From: Gammaproteobacteria bacterium
GTDB lineage: Bacteria; Pseudomonadota; Gammaproteobacteria; Pseudomonadales; Pseudohongiellaceae
Reading direction: 5' to 3'
DNA: 64,000 nucleotides
Assembly (NCBI GenBank): GCA_029244985.1
Contig: JAQWQD010000024.1
Coordinates: forward strand, 79,152 to 143,151
A program made the translations under genes and the position numbers. Of this stretch, positions 53,043 to 62,281 are shown in pieces; the first letter of the stretch is position 1; the number at the start of each line of letters is the position of its first letter. The notes beneath the pieces were generated by a model. The model did not search any database, had not been told where the DNA came from, and saw only the letters and a list, made by a program, of their open reading frames with translations.

Positions 53043-54872
53043 CTACCAGCCAACCGCACCACCATCTTTGCGGTGGTCTGAGCCGGCTCTATAAATGCCA
53101 TTTACCGGGTGATCTTCATCAATACTTTCTTGAGAAAAAATCGGGACAGGCAAGTTAGGGTCTTTAGTGAAGAGCACTCCCTGATAACCACCTACAGCTG
53201 AACCACTTACAGTGCGAACATCATGGCCTTTTGCCTCTAGAGCACGACCAACCAAATTATAGAGGCTATGCTCCAAGGAAAGCCGATTACTGTTTTGATT
53301 ATGAGTAAACCGGGCAGCATCAGTGGTCATTTGGATATTCATTCCATGATCAATCACATTTACCATATGCTGCGCATGAGTTTCAGGCTGGACCGCACCA
53401 CCCATGTTACCAAAAGTCATCAACGGGTCACCGTTCTGCATTACAAATCCGGCAATAATAGAGTGGAATGGTCGCTTTCGAGGAGCAACTAGATTCGGTG
53501 ATTCGGGATCTATAGAAAAAGCCACACCTCGATTATGTAAAACCATACCATAAGGGGGGATAGCAACGGCTGAACCGTACACAGAAAAAATACTGTGTAT
53601 AAATGACACCATATTGCCCCAGCGATCTGCTGTAGTGAGATAGATCGTCCCTCCGTCTAGCCCTCCCTTCACAGAGGGCTCTGATGCAGAGTTCATATCG
53701 ATACGATCACATAAACTTGCTGCATAAGATTTATCTAACAATTTATCTATGGGAACATCTACAAATAAAGGATCTCCGTTGTAAGCTTGAAGGTCAGAGT
53801 AGGCCAGTTTTTTTGCCTCTACCATAAAGTGCCAATAATCAGAATTAGATGGTCCCAATGCCGTCAGATTGACTTCATGCACAGGCGCACATACCTCAAG
53901 AATATTCAGCATCTGCAGTGCGGCCCAACCCTGACCTGGTGGTGGCAACTGAAAAATGTCATAACCATGATAATTTGTGGTAATCGGCTCGACCCATTCC
54001 GATTCGAACTCTGCCAAGTCCGCGTGAGTCATCACACCATCGCCTGCTTGCACTCTAGCGACCAAAGCATCAGCTATAGCACCTTTGTAAAAAACATCGC
54101 GACCTTCTTTTTGAATCAACCGAAGAGCATCAGCCAAATCAGGATTATTAATTATGCTGTAAAGGTCTGGCACATTGCCATCCTCGAGAAATAATTGTGC
54201 AGAATACTCATCATTTGAAAGCCTATTCTGTGCCGAAACAAGGTCTCGATGTCTTCTCTCGCCTTGCCCCCACCCTTCTTCAGCAATTTGAGCAGCACGC
54301 TCAAAGGTTTCCTCAAAACCCAAAGAGCCAAAGCGCTCTAGTAAGGCGTCATAACCAGAAATTGCACCGGGAACTGTAGCGGCATTCACGCCGCTTCCTG
54401 GTACACCCTCCAGCCCGAGCTCATCCTTAAAAAATTCTGGCGTCCATCCCGTGGGGGCCCACCCTGCTGAATTAAGAGCATATAACTTTTGCTCTTCAGC
54501 AATGTAAACTAGCGCAAATAAATCCCCAGCAATGCCAGTATCATTTTGCGAAGTGACATCTAGGACAGCTCCCGCTGCTACCGCAGCATCAATTGCATTG
54601 CCGCCACGTTGCAGTATTTCTAATCCAGCTTGAGCGGCCAAGGTATCGCTAGTCGCGACTATGCCGTGTCTTGCAATCACTTCTGAGCGGCCCTGATTTA
54701 ACCATCCCTGCGCACGAGAACCAGGTGCTGCTACTACATTCGCAGCAGGCGTCTGAACTTCTTCCGTGGGAATTCCAAATGGATTGGGTGATTGAGCTGA
54801 AACAACCTTCGACATGAATAGAACTGATATCATTGCCAAACGAACCAAGGCCTGAATGTTAATATTTTTCAT
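53043..54872 (-). CDS. Gamma-glutamyltransferase-family enzyme, exported
   Basis: The 609-residue protein has a Sec signal peptide (ending VVSAQ). It has GGT family segments RHGIVATSDTLAAQAGLEILQRGGNAIDAAVAA, NDTGIAGDLFALVY and LPPPGQGWAALQML. GGTIYLTTAD places the nucleophile Thr at about residue 409, although the second Thr of the usual TTH pair is replaced by Ile. RKRPFHSIIAGFVM and FGNMGGAVQPE follow. Autocleavage before that Thr is expected. Members cleave gamma-glutamyl peptides, and some act as acylases. It lies between DUF3500 and coxG genes, 29-32 bases from each. Confidence 0.85.
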   Translation of the reverse strand: MKNINIQALVRLAMISVLFMSKVVSAQSPNPFGIPTEEVQTPAANVVAAPGSRAQGWLNQGRSEVIARHGIVATSDTLAAQAGLEILQRGGNAIDAAVAAGAVLDVTSQNDTGIAGDLFALVYIAEEQKLYALNSAGWAPTGWTPEFFKDELGLEGVPGSGVNAATVPGAISGYDALLERFGSLGFEETFERAAQIAEEGWGQGERRHRDLVSAQNRLSNDEYSAQLFLEDGNVPDLYSIINNPDLADALRLIQKEGRDVFYKGAIADALVARVQAGDGVMTHADLAEFESEWVEPITTNYHGYDIFQLPPPGQGWAALQMLNILEVCAPVHEVNLTALGPSNSDYWHFMVEAKKLAYSDLQAYNGDPLFVDVPIDKLLDKSYAASLCDRIDMNSASEPSVKGGLDGGTIYLTTADRWGNMVSFIHSIFSVYGSAVAIPPYGMVLHNRGVAFSIDPESPNLVAPRKRPFHSIIAGFVMQNGDPLMTFGNMGGAVQPETHAQHMVNVIDHGMNIQMTTDAARFTHNQNSNRLSLEHSLYNLVGRALEAKGHDVRTVSGSAVGGYQGVLFTKDPNLPVPIFSQESIDEDHPVNGIYRAGSDHRKDGGAVGW

Positions 54873-54904
54873 AAGTTATTTTTAATTTTTAGTTTCTAAT
54901 GAGT

Positions 54905-56122
54905 TTACTCTTGATGATCCTGAGCTAAGTGTTGAGCCAACAAATCCTTACCATAATCATTGCCGTTCGGCGTTCGAACAATAGTATGAATGTGATCTCG
55001 GCTCGGGATACCAGGAGGGTTCTTTTGCAGCGTGCCCACAGGGCCCTGATGATCGAACTCAATTAGTATTACTGGACTGTGTACTCGGTAATAAAAGATA
55101 GCGTCATCTTCGGCGCCACCTACCCAAGCAAAATAAGTGTTATCAATGTGCTGTCCAATTTCCTCCATCGTCACTGCCGCATGAGGATCTCGCAGCGCAC
55201 CAACAAAAGAACGAATTACATTCAGTAAATTCAATTTTTGAGAACTGTCGAGCTCACTGCCTTTTATGCCTTCAAAATCAAGCGTTAGGTTGTCTTGATT
55301 GGCTGCCGCAACCTGATTATTCCGCACTTTATCCGGATCAATGGTAGCAATTGTCTGTTGGGATCGATTCAAAGATTGCATTAACGCCAATCCAGTATCT
55401 TGCTCCTCTTGCATTATGGTGTTGCCTGCAAACACTCCCCCTTCAGTAACAACAGGTTCACCACCCCAGAATGCCGGTGTCATTATTACCTGATCTCCTA
55501 GGACGAAATAGTTGACCACCAAGTGATGGCCATCCAACTGAAATCCCCATGGACCATCTACAGTAGGTATTCCCATCATTGTAAAATAGTATTTCTCGGT
55601 GCCATAGCGTATGGGCTCTCCATTTAGCTCAAACAGCGTTTGCTCAGTTTTCATAATGTTCTGCGTTTGCTCTAAACCTTCAGCACTTAACGCAACGGCG
55701 AGCAAATTCCAAGCTGCATCTTTTTGGGAATCGCTCATATCTTCCAAGCTAATTCCCCGCCGAGGAAAAATTCCTACGTCAACGTTGGACCAGTCACGCC
55801 ACTCGGGGTCATTAATCGCAAAATGGGAGCGAGATAAATCCGCTGTGCTTAATGTTGCTAAAAATCTATCCGCAGCAACTCGAATCGGCATCGTTGAAAC
55901 GCCGGTTGATTTAATTGGGAACAACCCTTCAACAATACCGTCAGATGTAGCTACGCCGCGAAATGGCTGACCCAATGCTCTTGCTGCTCCAGCCGAAAAA
56001 CTACCCTTTTGCTCGAGCAAATTAGAAGGATACTGAGACTGAGAAAGAACCACAGTACCAGTAAGTAGAAGCGCACCCATAGTTACCACGGCTGAAACCG
56101 CACTAAATCTAAGCCTTTTCAT
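54905..56122 (-). CDS. DUF3500-family exported protein
   Basis: The 405-residue protein has a Sec signal peptide (MKRLRFSAVSAVVTMGALLLTGTVVLSQ). It carries the DUF3500 pattern WRDWSNVDVGIFPRRGISLEDM, TVDGPWGFQLDGHHLVVNYFVLG and MTPAFWGGEPVV. The ATG at 56122, with AGAGAG upstream, is chosen over one 18 codons earlier. The function is unknown. It is 32 bases before the GGT-like gene and probably shares a transcript with it and coxG. Confidence 0.85.
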   Translation of the reverse strand: MKRLRFSAVSAVVTMGALLLTGTVVLSQSQYPSNLLEQKGSFSAGAARALGQPFRGVATSDGIVEGLFPIKSTGVSTMPIRVAADRFLATLSTADLSRSHFAINDPEWRDWSNVDVGIFPRRGISLEDMSDSQKDAAWNLLAVALSAEGLEQTQNIMKTEQTLFELNGEPIRYGTEKYYFTMMGIPTVDGPWGFQLDGHHLVVNYFVLGDQVIMTPAFWGGEPVVTEGGVFAGNTIMQEEQDTGLALMQSLNRSQQTIATIDPDKVRNNQVAAANQDNLTLDFEGIKGSELDSSQKLNLLNVIRSFVGALRDPHAAVTMEEIGQHIDNTYFAWVGGAEDDAIFYYRVHSPVILIEFDHQGPVGTLQKNPPGIPSRDHIHTIVRTPNGNDYGKDLLAQHLAQDHQE

Positions 56123-56207
56123 ATTGAGATCTCTCTTTTTGGAGCTTTTACAATGAACTAGAAAGGCTAACTGCAATCACTTGAGTCTGCAACTACCTGA
56201 AATAGTT

Positions 56208-57587
56208 CTATTCGGCCATGACTAACTTAAGGCGCTCCGGGTCACGCCATTTAGCGCTTTTGAGCCGCCATGCATAAACTATGGCAATTGCGAAAATCAT
56301 GGCACAAAAGGTTAACCAAGAGACCCGTGGCCCAAATTCCCAAACTCGAATAATGAAATATTGAGCCACTAACATAGCCCAGTGAAGTGTTACTGAAGCA
56401 TACATTAACCAGCGGGTATCGCCCGCGCCGCGGAGAACACCACCGCATACATTTATTATCGCGTCTGCCATAGCATAGCTGGAAAGCCCAATCATCATGA
56501 ATGCCGCTAGCTCACGAATCTCCGAGAAGTCCCCAGCTGGCGGCGAGAACACTTCTACTAGGGTGAAGCGGAAAGAAATATAGAGCAAGGCAAGAAGCGA
56601 AGAATAAAAAATACCAATAATGAAGGCAGCAGAGATAACCTCACCGGTCCGTTCCATATCGTTTGCTCCGACAAAGCGGCCTATTAAGCTTATTACGCCA
56701 ATGTTTAGCCCAATCATGGGGACAAAAGACAACATATCCCAATTAAACACAATAGCAGCAGATGCTCCCTCTACGATGCCATAACCCTGAAACATGAGCA
56801 GGAACAAATTGAAGGCAGCAACATTTAGAAAGAGCTCCAGGCCAGATGGAAAACCAAGGCGCAGGAAACGTCGCAAAATGCCCCAATCGATTCTAAAAGA
56901 TTCCATGACATGAAATTTTTCGCGGTTTTCTTTGCGCACATAGAAAATAACAAACAGCAGCAAAGCGATTAAGGTCGCAATAATAGTCGAGATACCAGCC
57001 CCAACAATCCCAAGAGCTGGTAATCCAAGTTTGCCGAAAACCATGACATAACAAAGAGGAATATTAATTAATAGGCCACAAACATCACAGATCATAACAA
57101 TATAAGTACGACCTATACCTGCGAAGTAAGATGAAATACAAATTTTAGCGAGGGTAATCACTACACCCATCATTAAGATAATGTAGTAAGTTCGCTCCAA
57201 TTCGACTTGCACAGGGTCGTGCCCCATTCCTGCAAAAATGTCTGCGACGAAATAGGTGATGATCACCAGAAGTGGTGAGCACATTATTGTCATGATGATA
57301 CCCTGAGTAACTACCTTCGAACATTTACCCAGTTCACCAGCACCAAGATATTGCGCTGCCATTGCATTGGCATAAGAAAACAATCCAGAGAAGAAACAAA
57401 ATGAAAAAAATGTAGCTACGCCACCGCCGAGTGCCGCTGCCATATGCATCGGATCGATCTGAGACATAAAGTAGCGATCAGTGAAAATCATCACGGCGAA
57501 GGTGCCCTGAGACACCACCATGGGCAGAGCAATTATCATCAGCTCGCGCAAAGTTTCTTTATTAAAATGTAAACGATCTAATAACAT
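56208..57587 (-). CDS. MATE-family multidrug efflux transporter
   Basis: The 459-residue protein has about twelve helices and MATE marks such as MIIALPMVVSQGTFAVMIFTDRYFMSQI, FSYANAMAAQYLGAGE, FVGANDMERTG and VCGGVLRGAGDTRWLMYASV. It should export drugs or toxic metabolites in exchange for sodium or protons. It is 85 bases upstream of the DUF3500 gene and may be transcribed with it, but no terminator or promoter could be assigned. Confidence 0.9.
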   Translation of the reverse strand: MLLDRLHFNKETLRELMIIALPMVVSQGTFAVMIFTDRYFMSQIDPMHMAAALGGGVATFFSFCFFSGLFSYANAMAAQYLGAGELGKCSKVVTQGIIMTIMCSPLLVIITYFVADIFAGMGHDPVQVELERTYYIILMMGVVITLAKICISSYFAGIGRTYIVMICDVCGLLINIPLCYVMVFGKLGLPALGIVGAGISTIIATLIALLLFVIFYVRKENREKFHVMESFRIDWGILRRFLRLGFPSGLELFLNVAAFNLFLLMFQGYGIVEGASAAIVFNWDMLSFVPMIGLNIGVISLIGRFVGANDMERTGEVISAAFIIGIFYSSLLALLYISFRFTLVEVFSPPAGDFSEIRELAAFMMIGLSSYAMADAIINVCGGVLRGAGDTRWLMYASVTLHWAMLVAQYFIIRVWEFGPRVSWLTFCAMIFAIAIVYAWRLKSAKWRDPERLKLVMAE

Positions 57588-57836
57588 GACTTACGGAAAC
57601 ACCGCCACATTAGCGCAATATGTATAATGAAGTGATTGCTTCATTGAACAAAATCGCAGAAGTAAAAAAGATAGGGCTGCTATCGGAAAGCAGTATACGC
57701 CGCGAACCAAGGCCGGCCGGCATCTTACTGGTTTGACGATATTAAGACAACATAAAGCATAGGAATTATCATGAGTTCGAATACTCTGCTATTGCAATCC
57801 GATTGCTACAACTAATACCGAAACATGATACATAAA

Positions 57837-58616
57837 TTAATCTTTCTTTTTATTGATAAAGGCATTCCTGGCTTCTTTAAAATCGTCACTTAATGTCGAG
57901 AGTGCATTTTGATCACCATCCATATGCATAACACCAGCATTTACCATTTGGACAGCATTGAGTCCACGTTTTATCATTTGGGCAGCCAGAGGTGGCCTCT
58001 GGGCATAATAATTTGCTAACTCCAGCGCGCGATTAGACAATTCGGCTGACTCGACCAATTCATCGATAAAACCCCAAGCTAGCAGATCCTCTGCTGCTTC
58101 AAGATCCCCACCGATCAGCAAGCGTTTTGCAATCGAAGGGCCCACTAGGTTATAGCACAAAGGCAAAGCACCCCAACTCAGGTTCATACCCAACTTAACT
58201 TCAGGATATCCGACAATGCAGTCTTGTGAGCCTATTCGGAAATCACAGGCCGAAGGAATGCAAGCTCCGCCCCCTGCGGCTGCTCCTTGCATCGCAGCAA
58301 TAGTTATCTGACTGATACCAATAATTGACTCAATGAGGTCTCTACCTATTTGGGTCAGTCGAGATTTCATCAGCAAGTCACCGTCTTGTCCGATTTTCCA
58401 CCGCTCCTCATCCTTAAGGTCAGCGCCCACACAAAAATGCTTACCCTCACCCTGGAATATGACCACTCGAGTCTCTGTATCGTACTTAAAAGAAATTGCT
58501 GCCTCAGTAATTTCGCGCATCAAGGCAAGGCTAAGCGCATTTCCATACTCAGGCCTGCACAGAGTAATAGTCGCGATTTGTCCGTCACATTCAACAGTAA
58601 GGTATTTGAAACTCAT
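57837..58616 (-). CDS. Enoyl-CoA hydratase/isomerase-family protein
   Basis: The 259-residue protein has the crotonase pattern HFCVGADLK (60-68) and GAAAGGGA (111-118), which form the oxyanion hole, and YPEVKLG with Glu139. By alignment the first catalytic Glu of true hydratases (the Glu after GGGC) is replaced by Cys119. The second is Glu139. It may therefore be an isomerase or another crotonase rather than a hydratase. It lies eight bases after the DUF418 gene. Confidence 0.85.
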   Translation of the reverse strand: MSFKYLTVECDGQIATITLCRPEYGNALSLALMREITEAAISFKYDTETRVVIFQGEGKHFCVGADLKDEERWKIGQDGDLLMKSRLTQIGRDLIESIIGISQITIAAMQGAAAGGGACIPSACDFRIGSQDCIVGYPEVKLGMNLSWGALPLCYNLVGPSIAKRLLIGGDLEAAEDLLAWGFIDELVESAELSNRALELANYYAQRPPLAAQMIKRGLNAVQMVNAGVMHMDGDQNALSTLSDDFKEARNAFINKKKD

Positions 58617-58624
58617 GAATTAAT

Positions 58625-59977
58625 TCAGGTGTCTTGTATTCTCAATGATTGTTTCTTTTTATAAGTGAGACTCCGCCAAAGCCACTCGGCTGGGCCATAG
58701 CGATAATGTTTTAACCAATAAACACTGAAAAGAATTTGAAATACCCAAACCCCAAAAACTACGTAATAGATCTCAAACCTTTCCAACTGGGCAAATAACC
58801 CAAAACCAAATCCCATAAAAATAATGTTGCAGATTAGCGATTGAGAGAGGTAATTGGTCAGTGCCATCTGCCCAACACGGGCCAATGCATAGCGAAGCCA
58901 AACAAGAATATCAAGCTTGCAGATGATCATGACCAAACCTATATAACCAAGAGCCATAGCCATTCGCCCAACATCGTAACTTGGCCTCGCTGCAGCAGCC
59001 CAGAATGGTTCAAAGCCGCTACTTACATAGGTAACCACTTCCCAAGTGTTTATGGTTAATCCAACACCAAATCCAATGGCAGTCATTTTTAGATAAAAGC
59101 TCATGCTACGGGACGCATCAAGGATTTTCCATTTCATAAATGCCATGCCCAATAACATCATGGCACCTGCGTCCCATAAATTGTTTAGCAGGAAAATAAC
59201 ACCCTGAAAAGCAATATTGATTTCCGCAGTAACCAAAAAATTGTTGATATAACCACTTTGTCGCGCTTCAATTTGTTCTGCTACTTGATCCGGCGCTGCA
59301 AACTGCTGCCTTTGAAATAAATCCCAATTGTCTAGGATCTGCTGCTGGTCGGCACTGATCTCACTATCTGCTGGCAGAGAGATAACGGTTTGATATTCCG
59401 CATAAATGGCCCGGCCAGCGAAATGCGAGCCTATGTGCAGAAGACCGAGCAACAATAAAATAAGTGCTGCAAACTGAGCTAACTTTCTGGCGGGAAAATC
59501 TCGAAAGAAATACAGTAATAACCCCGTCATGCCATAAGCATAGAGAATATCCCCAGCCCAGAGTAGAAAATAAGAATTAAAAAGACCAAAACCAACGAGT
59601 AATACAGTGCGACGATAGTAGAGTGACTTAGTAACATTTGCATCTACACTTGGCTTGTCAATGAAGATGAGTAGGCCCGCACCAAACAACATAGAAAAGA
59701 TAGCTCTAAAAGAACCTTCGAACCAAATATCAACTGCCATAGCGACAGCGAGATTTAGCCCTGAATCAGCGCCATCGACCCTGGGGTCATAATAGGCTGC
59801 GAATGGATTTGCAAAGGTAATAATATTGAGCAGGAGGATGCCAAGCAAAGCAAGGCCCCTAAGTGTATCTATCGAGCGAATCCTTTGTTTTTCGGTAACA
59901 GGACCAGCTGTCCCTGAAGCTCCTGCGGTTTCTGCATAAGTTGACTCGATCATGCTCGCAGCGTAATTTTTTGACAT
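58625..59977 (-). CDS. DUF418-family membrane protein
   Basis: The protein (450 residues from the ATG at 59977) has about ten helices. RIRSIDTLRGLALLGILLLNIITFANP at the start and RVGQMALTNYLSQSLICNIIFMGFGFG with LERFEIYYVVFGVWVFQILFSVYWLKHYRYGPAEWLWRSLTY at the end are the DUF418/YeiB-like marks. The function is unknown, and transport or acyl transfer has been proposed for relatives. A GTG at 59989 would add four residues. A hairpin lies at that point. It is co-transcribed with the crotonase gene. Confidence 0.8.
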   Translation of the reverse strand: MSKNYAASMIESTYAETAGASGTAGPVTEKQRIRSIDTLRGLALLGILLLNIITFANPFAAYYDPRVDGADSGLNLAVAMAVDIWFEGSFRAIFSMLFGAGLLIFIDKPSVDANVTKSLYYRRTVLLVGFGLFNSYFLLWAGDILYAYGMTGLLLYFFRDFPARKLAQFAALILLLLGLLHIGSHFAGRAIYAEYQTVISLPADSEISADQQQILDNWDLFQRQQFAAPDQVAEQIEARQSGYINNFLVTAEINIAFQGVIFLLNNLWDAGAMMLLGMAFMKWKILDASRSMSFYLKMTAIGFGVGLTINTWEVVTYVSSGFEPFWAAAARPSYDVGRMAMALGYIGLVMIICKLDILVWLRYALARVGQMALTNYLSQSLICNIIFMGFGFGLFAQLERFEIYYVVFGVWVFQILFSVYWLKHYRYGPAEWLWRSLTYKKKQSLRIQDT

Positions 59978-59986
59978 GAAAAATGC

Positions 59987-60004
59987 CACCGGTACTCGCC
60001 GGTG
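59987..60004. promoter_or_regulatory. Inverted repeat before the DUF418 gene
   Basis: CACCGG (59987-59992) and CCGGTG (59999-60004) with a six-base spacer form a small GC-rich hairpin. It covers a possible GTG start and lies ten bases before the ATG. No T-run follows. It may affect translation or bind a regulator, or it may be chance. Confidence 0.35.
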
Positions 60005-60174
60005 CGAGCATTAATTGCGATCAGACTATTAGCAAAAAGGTTATCACCAATCTAGCAATCTTTTGTTCATGTGCGTTCTAAGACTTATTAGTAGGCTACC
60101 CTAGACTCTGCACATAGCTGCCTTTATTCTTACTTCAAATAAAAAGAATTGTATTAATGTGGACTCATTAAATA

Positions 60175-62232
60175 ATGAAATACGCTGCCCTCACCCTAAT
60201 TGCTCTAATAACCGGAAATTGTACTTCTGATTCTTCAGAACAACCCTCCTCAGGCAACACCAATTGGGATACTTATCTCGGAGATCCGGGCCGATCCCAT
60301 TATTCTGGATTAACGCAAATCAATCGCGGCAATGCAGCGCAGTTAGAGCTTGCCTGGCGTTATGATTCAGGAGAGCTACGTGAAGGTAATTCTTCTATGT
60401 ATACCAGTCCGTTGATCATTGATGGAATTCTTTATGGGCTCTCACCAAAGCTGACCGCCTTTGCATTAAATGCGGCAACAGGGGAAGAGTTATGGCGTTA
60501 TGATCCAGGCGGGAATGGAGCTGCGCAACGAGGCCTTATGTGGTGGCAAGAAGGTAATGACAAGCGGTTGATTTATGCCGCAGGTCGCGAACTAATTATG
60601 CTAAATGCAGATTCAGGGTCCCCTATCACAAGCTTTGGCAATAACGGCAGACTAGACTTACGCCCTACAGACAAAGATGCTCCTTTCTTTACCAGTGTGC
60701 CGGGAATAGTTTTTGAGGATCTACTTATCCTAGGTTTTTCTACTGCAGAAAGTGCTAATTCTCATGCCGGTATAATTCGAGCCTTCGATGTCCATAGTGG
60801 AGAAGAGTTTTGGCGATTCGATAGCTTACCAGTAGAAGGCGGCTTAGGTTCAGAAACTTGGGAAGAAGGTTCTTTAGATAATTCTGGTGGAGCCAATAAC
60901 TGGACTGGAATGACATTGGATTCGGAGCGCGGCATCCTGTTCGTGCCTACCGGCTCTGCTACACCTGATTTTTACGGTGCCAGCAGAATTGGTGATAACC
61001 TTTTTGCTAATAGTCTGATCGCAATTAATGCTCGCACCGGCGAGTACCGGTGGCATTATCAAACCGTTAGGCATGATCTATGGGACCGTGACCTTCCAGC
61101 GCCTCCTACTCTGGTTCAACTCGAGCGTAACGGTGTTCTTATCGATGCCGTAGCAGTAACAACAAAGTCTGGCCACTTATTCGTTTTTGATCGAGACACT
61201 GGTGAATCACTTTATGAAATATATGAAGTCAATGGTCTGCCAAGCGAGCTACCCGGTGAAGTAGTTTCTCCCACACAACCAGTTTCATCTGTCGCATTCA
61301 CGCGACAGGAATTTGAAATGACTACACGTAATCAAACCGCGATTAATCATGTCACGAATCTAATTGCGCCACTCGATCAACGACCTTGGGCACCGCCAAC
61401 CACAGACGGTATTTTATTTTACCCAGCTTATGACGGTGGAGCAGAATGGGGTGGTTCTGCTTATAACCCGAATGGCCACAAGCTTATTCTGAATGCCCAA
61501 GAGATCGGGGGAATTCTGCGTGTCTACGAACGTCCTGCTGGTTATGGTCGCGGCCTTTACGCAGAAAATTGCGGACTTTGTCATAGCGAGGATAGAACTG
61601 GTACTGATCGTGGGCCAAGTTTATTGAATCTAAACGAGCGGCTATCCTTTGCAGAAAACTCCGAAATAGTGCTGAACGGACGAGGCAATATGCCTGGCTT
61701 CGATTCAATAGAATCCTATGAACGTCGCGCGATAATTGAATACATTCGAAACCCTGACTCTGAAGAATTTTCCCAAGAGCGCATTGAACAAGCAAACAGT
61801 GACACTGATTATGCCTTCGCAGGTTATATAAGGGTTAGGGATCATGAGGGCCTGCCAGGCAATACACCACCCTGGGGCACATTAAATTCAATCGACCTCG
61901 CTACTGGCAAAATTGATTGGCAAATCAATTTTGGAAACTACCCAAGTCATCCGGATCTAAACTGGGGAGCTGAAAGTTATGGAGGCCCTGTAGTTACCGC
62001 ATCAGGTTTGATTTTTATTGCTGCCACACCAGATAAAATGTTCCACGTTTATGATTCGCGAGATGGCTCATTGCTTTGGGAGTACGAAATGTCTGCTGCA
62101 GGATTCGCCACACCATCTATGTATAGTGTAGATGGGCAACAGTTCGTGGTTATCGCCGCAGGTGGCGGCCGTATGGGTCCTCCATCTGGTGCAGAATATT
62201 TCGCCTTCAGACTACCATACACAACTAATTAG
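60175..62232 (+). CDS. PQQ quinohemoprotein with an internal cytochrome c domain
   Basis: This 685-residue protein is exported by a signal that resembles a lipobox (LITGNC), though Asn before Cys is unusual. It has quinoprotein motifs DTYLGDPGRSHYSGLTQIN, RHDLWDRDLPAPPTLVQL and TTKSGHLFVFDRDTGESLYEI. Inside the propeller, at about residues 455-530, lies a cytochrome c domain with CGLCH (Cys466, Cys469, His470) and GNMPGF (Met507). The haem would take electrons directly from PQQ. The domain is inserted rather than C-terminal. A glucose-dehydrogenase-like substrate is possible. Confidence 0.9.
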   Translation: MKYAALTLIALITGNCTSDSSEQPSSGNTNWDTYLGDPGRSHYSGLTQINRGNAAQLELAWRYDSGELREGNSSMYTSPLIIDGILYGLSPKLTAFALNAATGEELWRYDPGGNGAAQRGLMWWQEGNDKRLIYAAGRELIMLNADSGSPITSFGNNGRLDLRPTDKDAPFFTSVPGIVFEDLLILGFSTAESANSHAGIIRAFDVHSGEEFWRFDSLPVEGGLGSETWEEGSLDNSGGANNWTGMTLDSERGILFVPTGSATPDFYGASRIGDNLFANSLIAINARTGEYRWHYQTVRHDLWDRDLPAPPTLVQLERNGVLIDAVAVTTKSGHLFVFDRDTGESLYEIYEVNGLPSELPGEVVSPTQPVSSVAFTRQEFEMTTRNQTAINHVTNLIAPLDQRPWAPPTTDGILFYPAYDGGAEWGGSAYNPNGHKLILNAQEIGGILRVYERPAGYGRGLYAENCGLCHSEDRTGTDRGPSLLNLNERLSFAENSEIVLNGRGNMPGFDSIESYERRAIIEYIRNPDSEEFSQERIEQANSDTDYAFAGYIRVRDHEGLPGNTPPWGTLNSIDLATGKIDWQINFGNYPSHPDLNWGAESYGGPVVTASGLIFIAATPDKMFHVYDSRDGSLLWEYEMSAAGFATPSMYSVDGQQFVVIAAGGGRMGPPSGAEYFAFRLPYTTN

Positions 62233-62281
62233 GGTGCCCAGTATTAAATTTTATCAACCTTTGTGCAGTGGGAGTTTTGTG

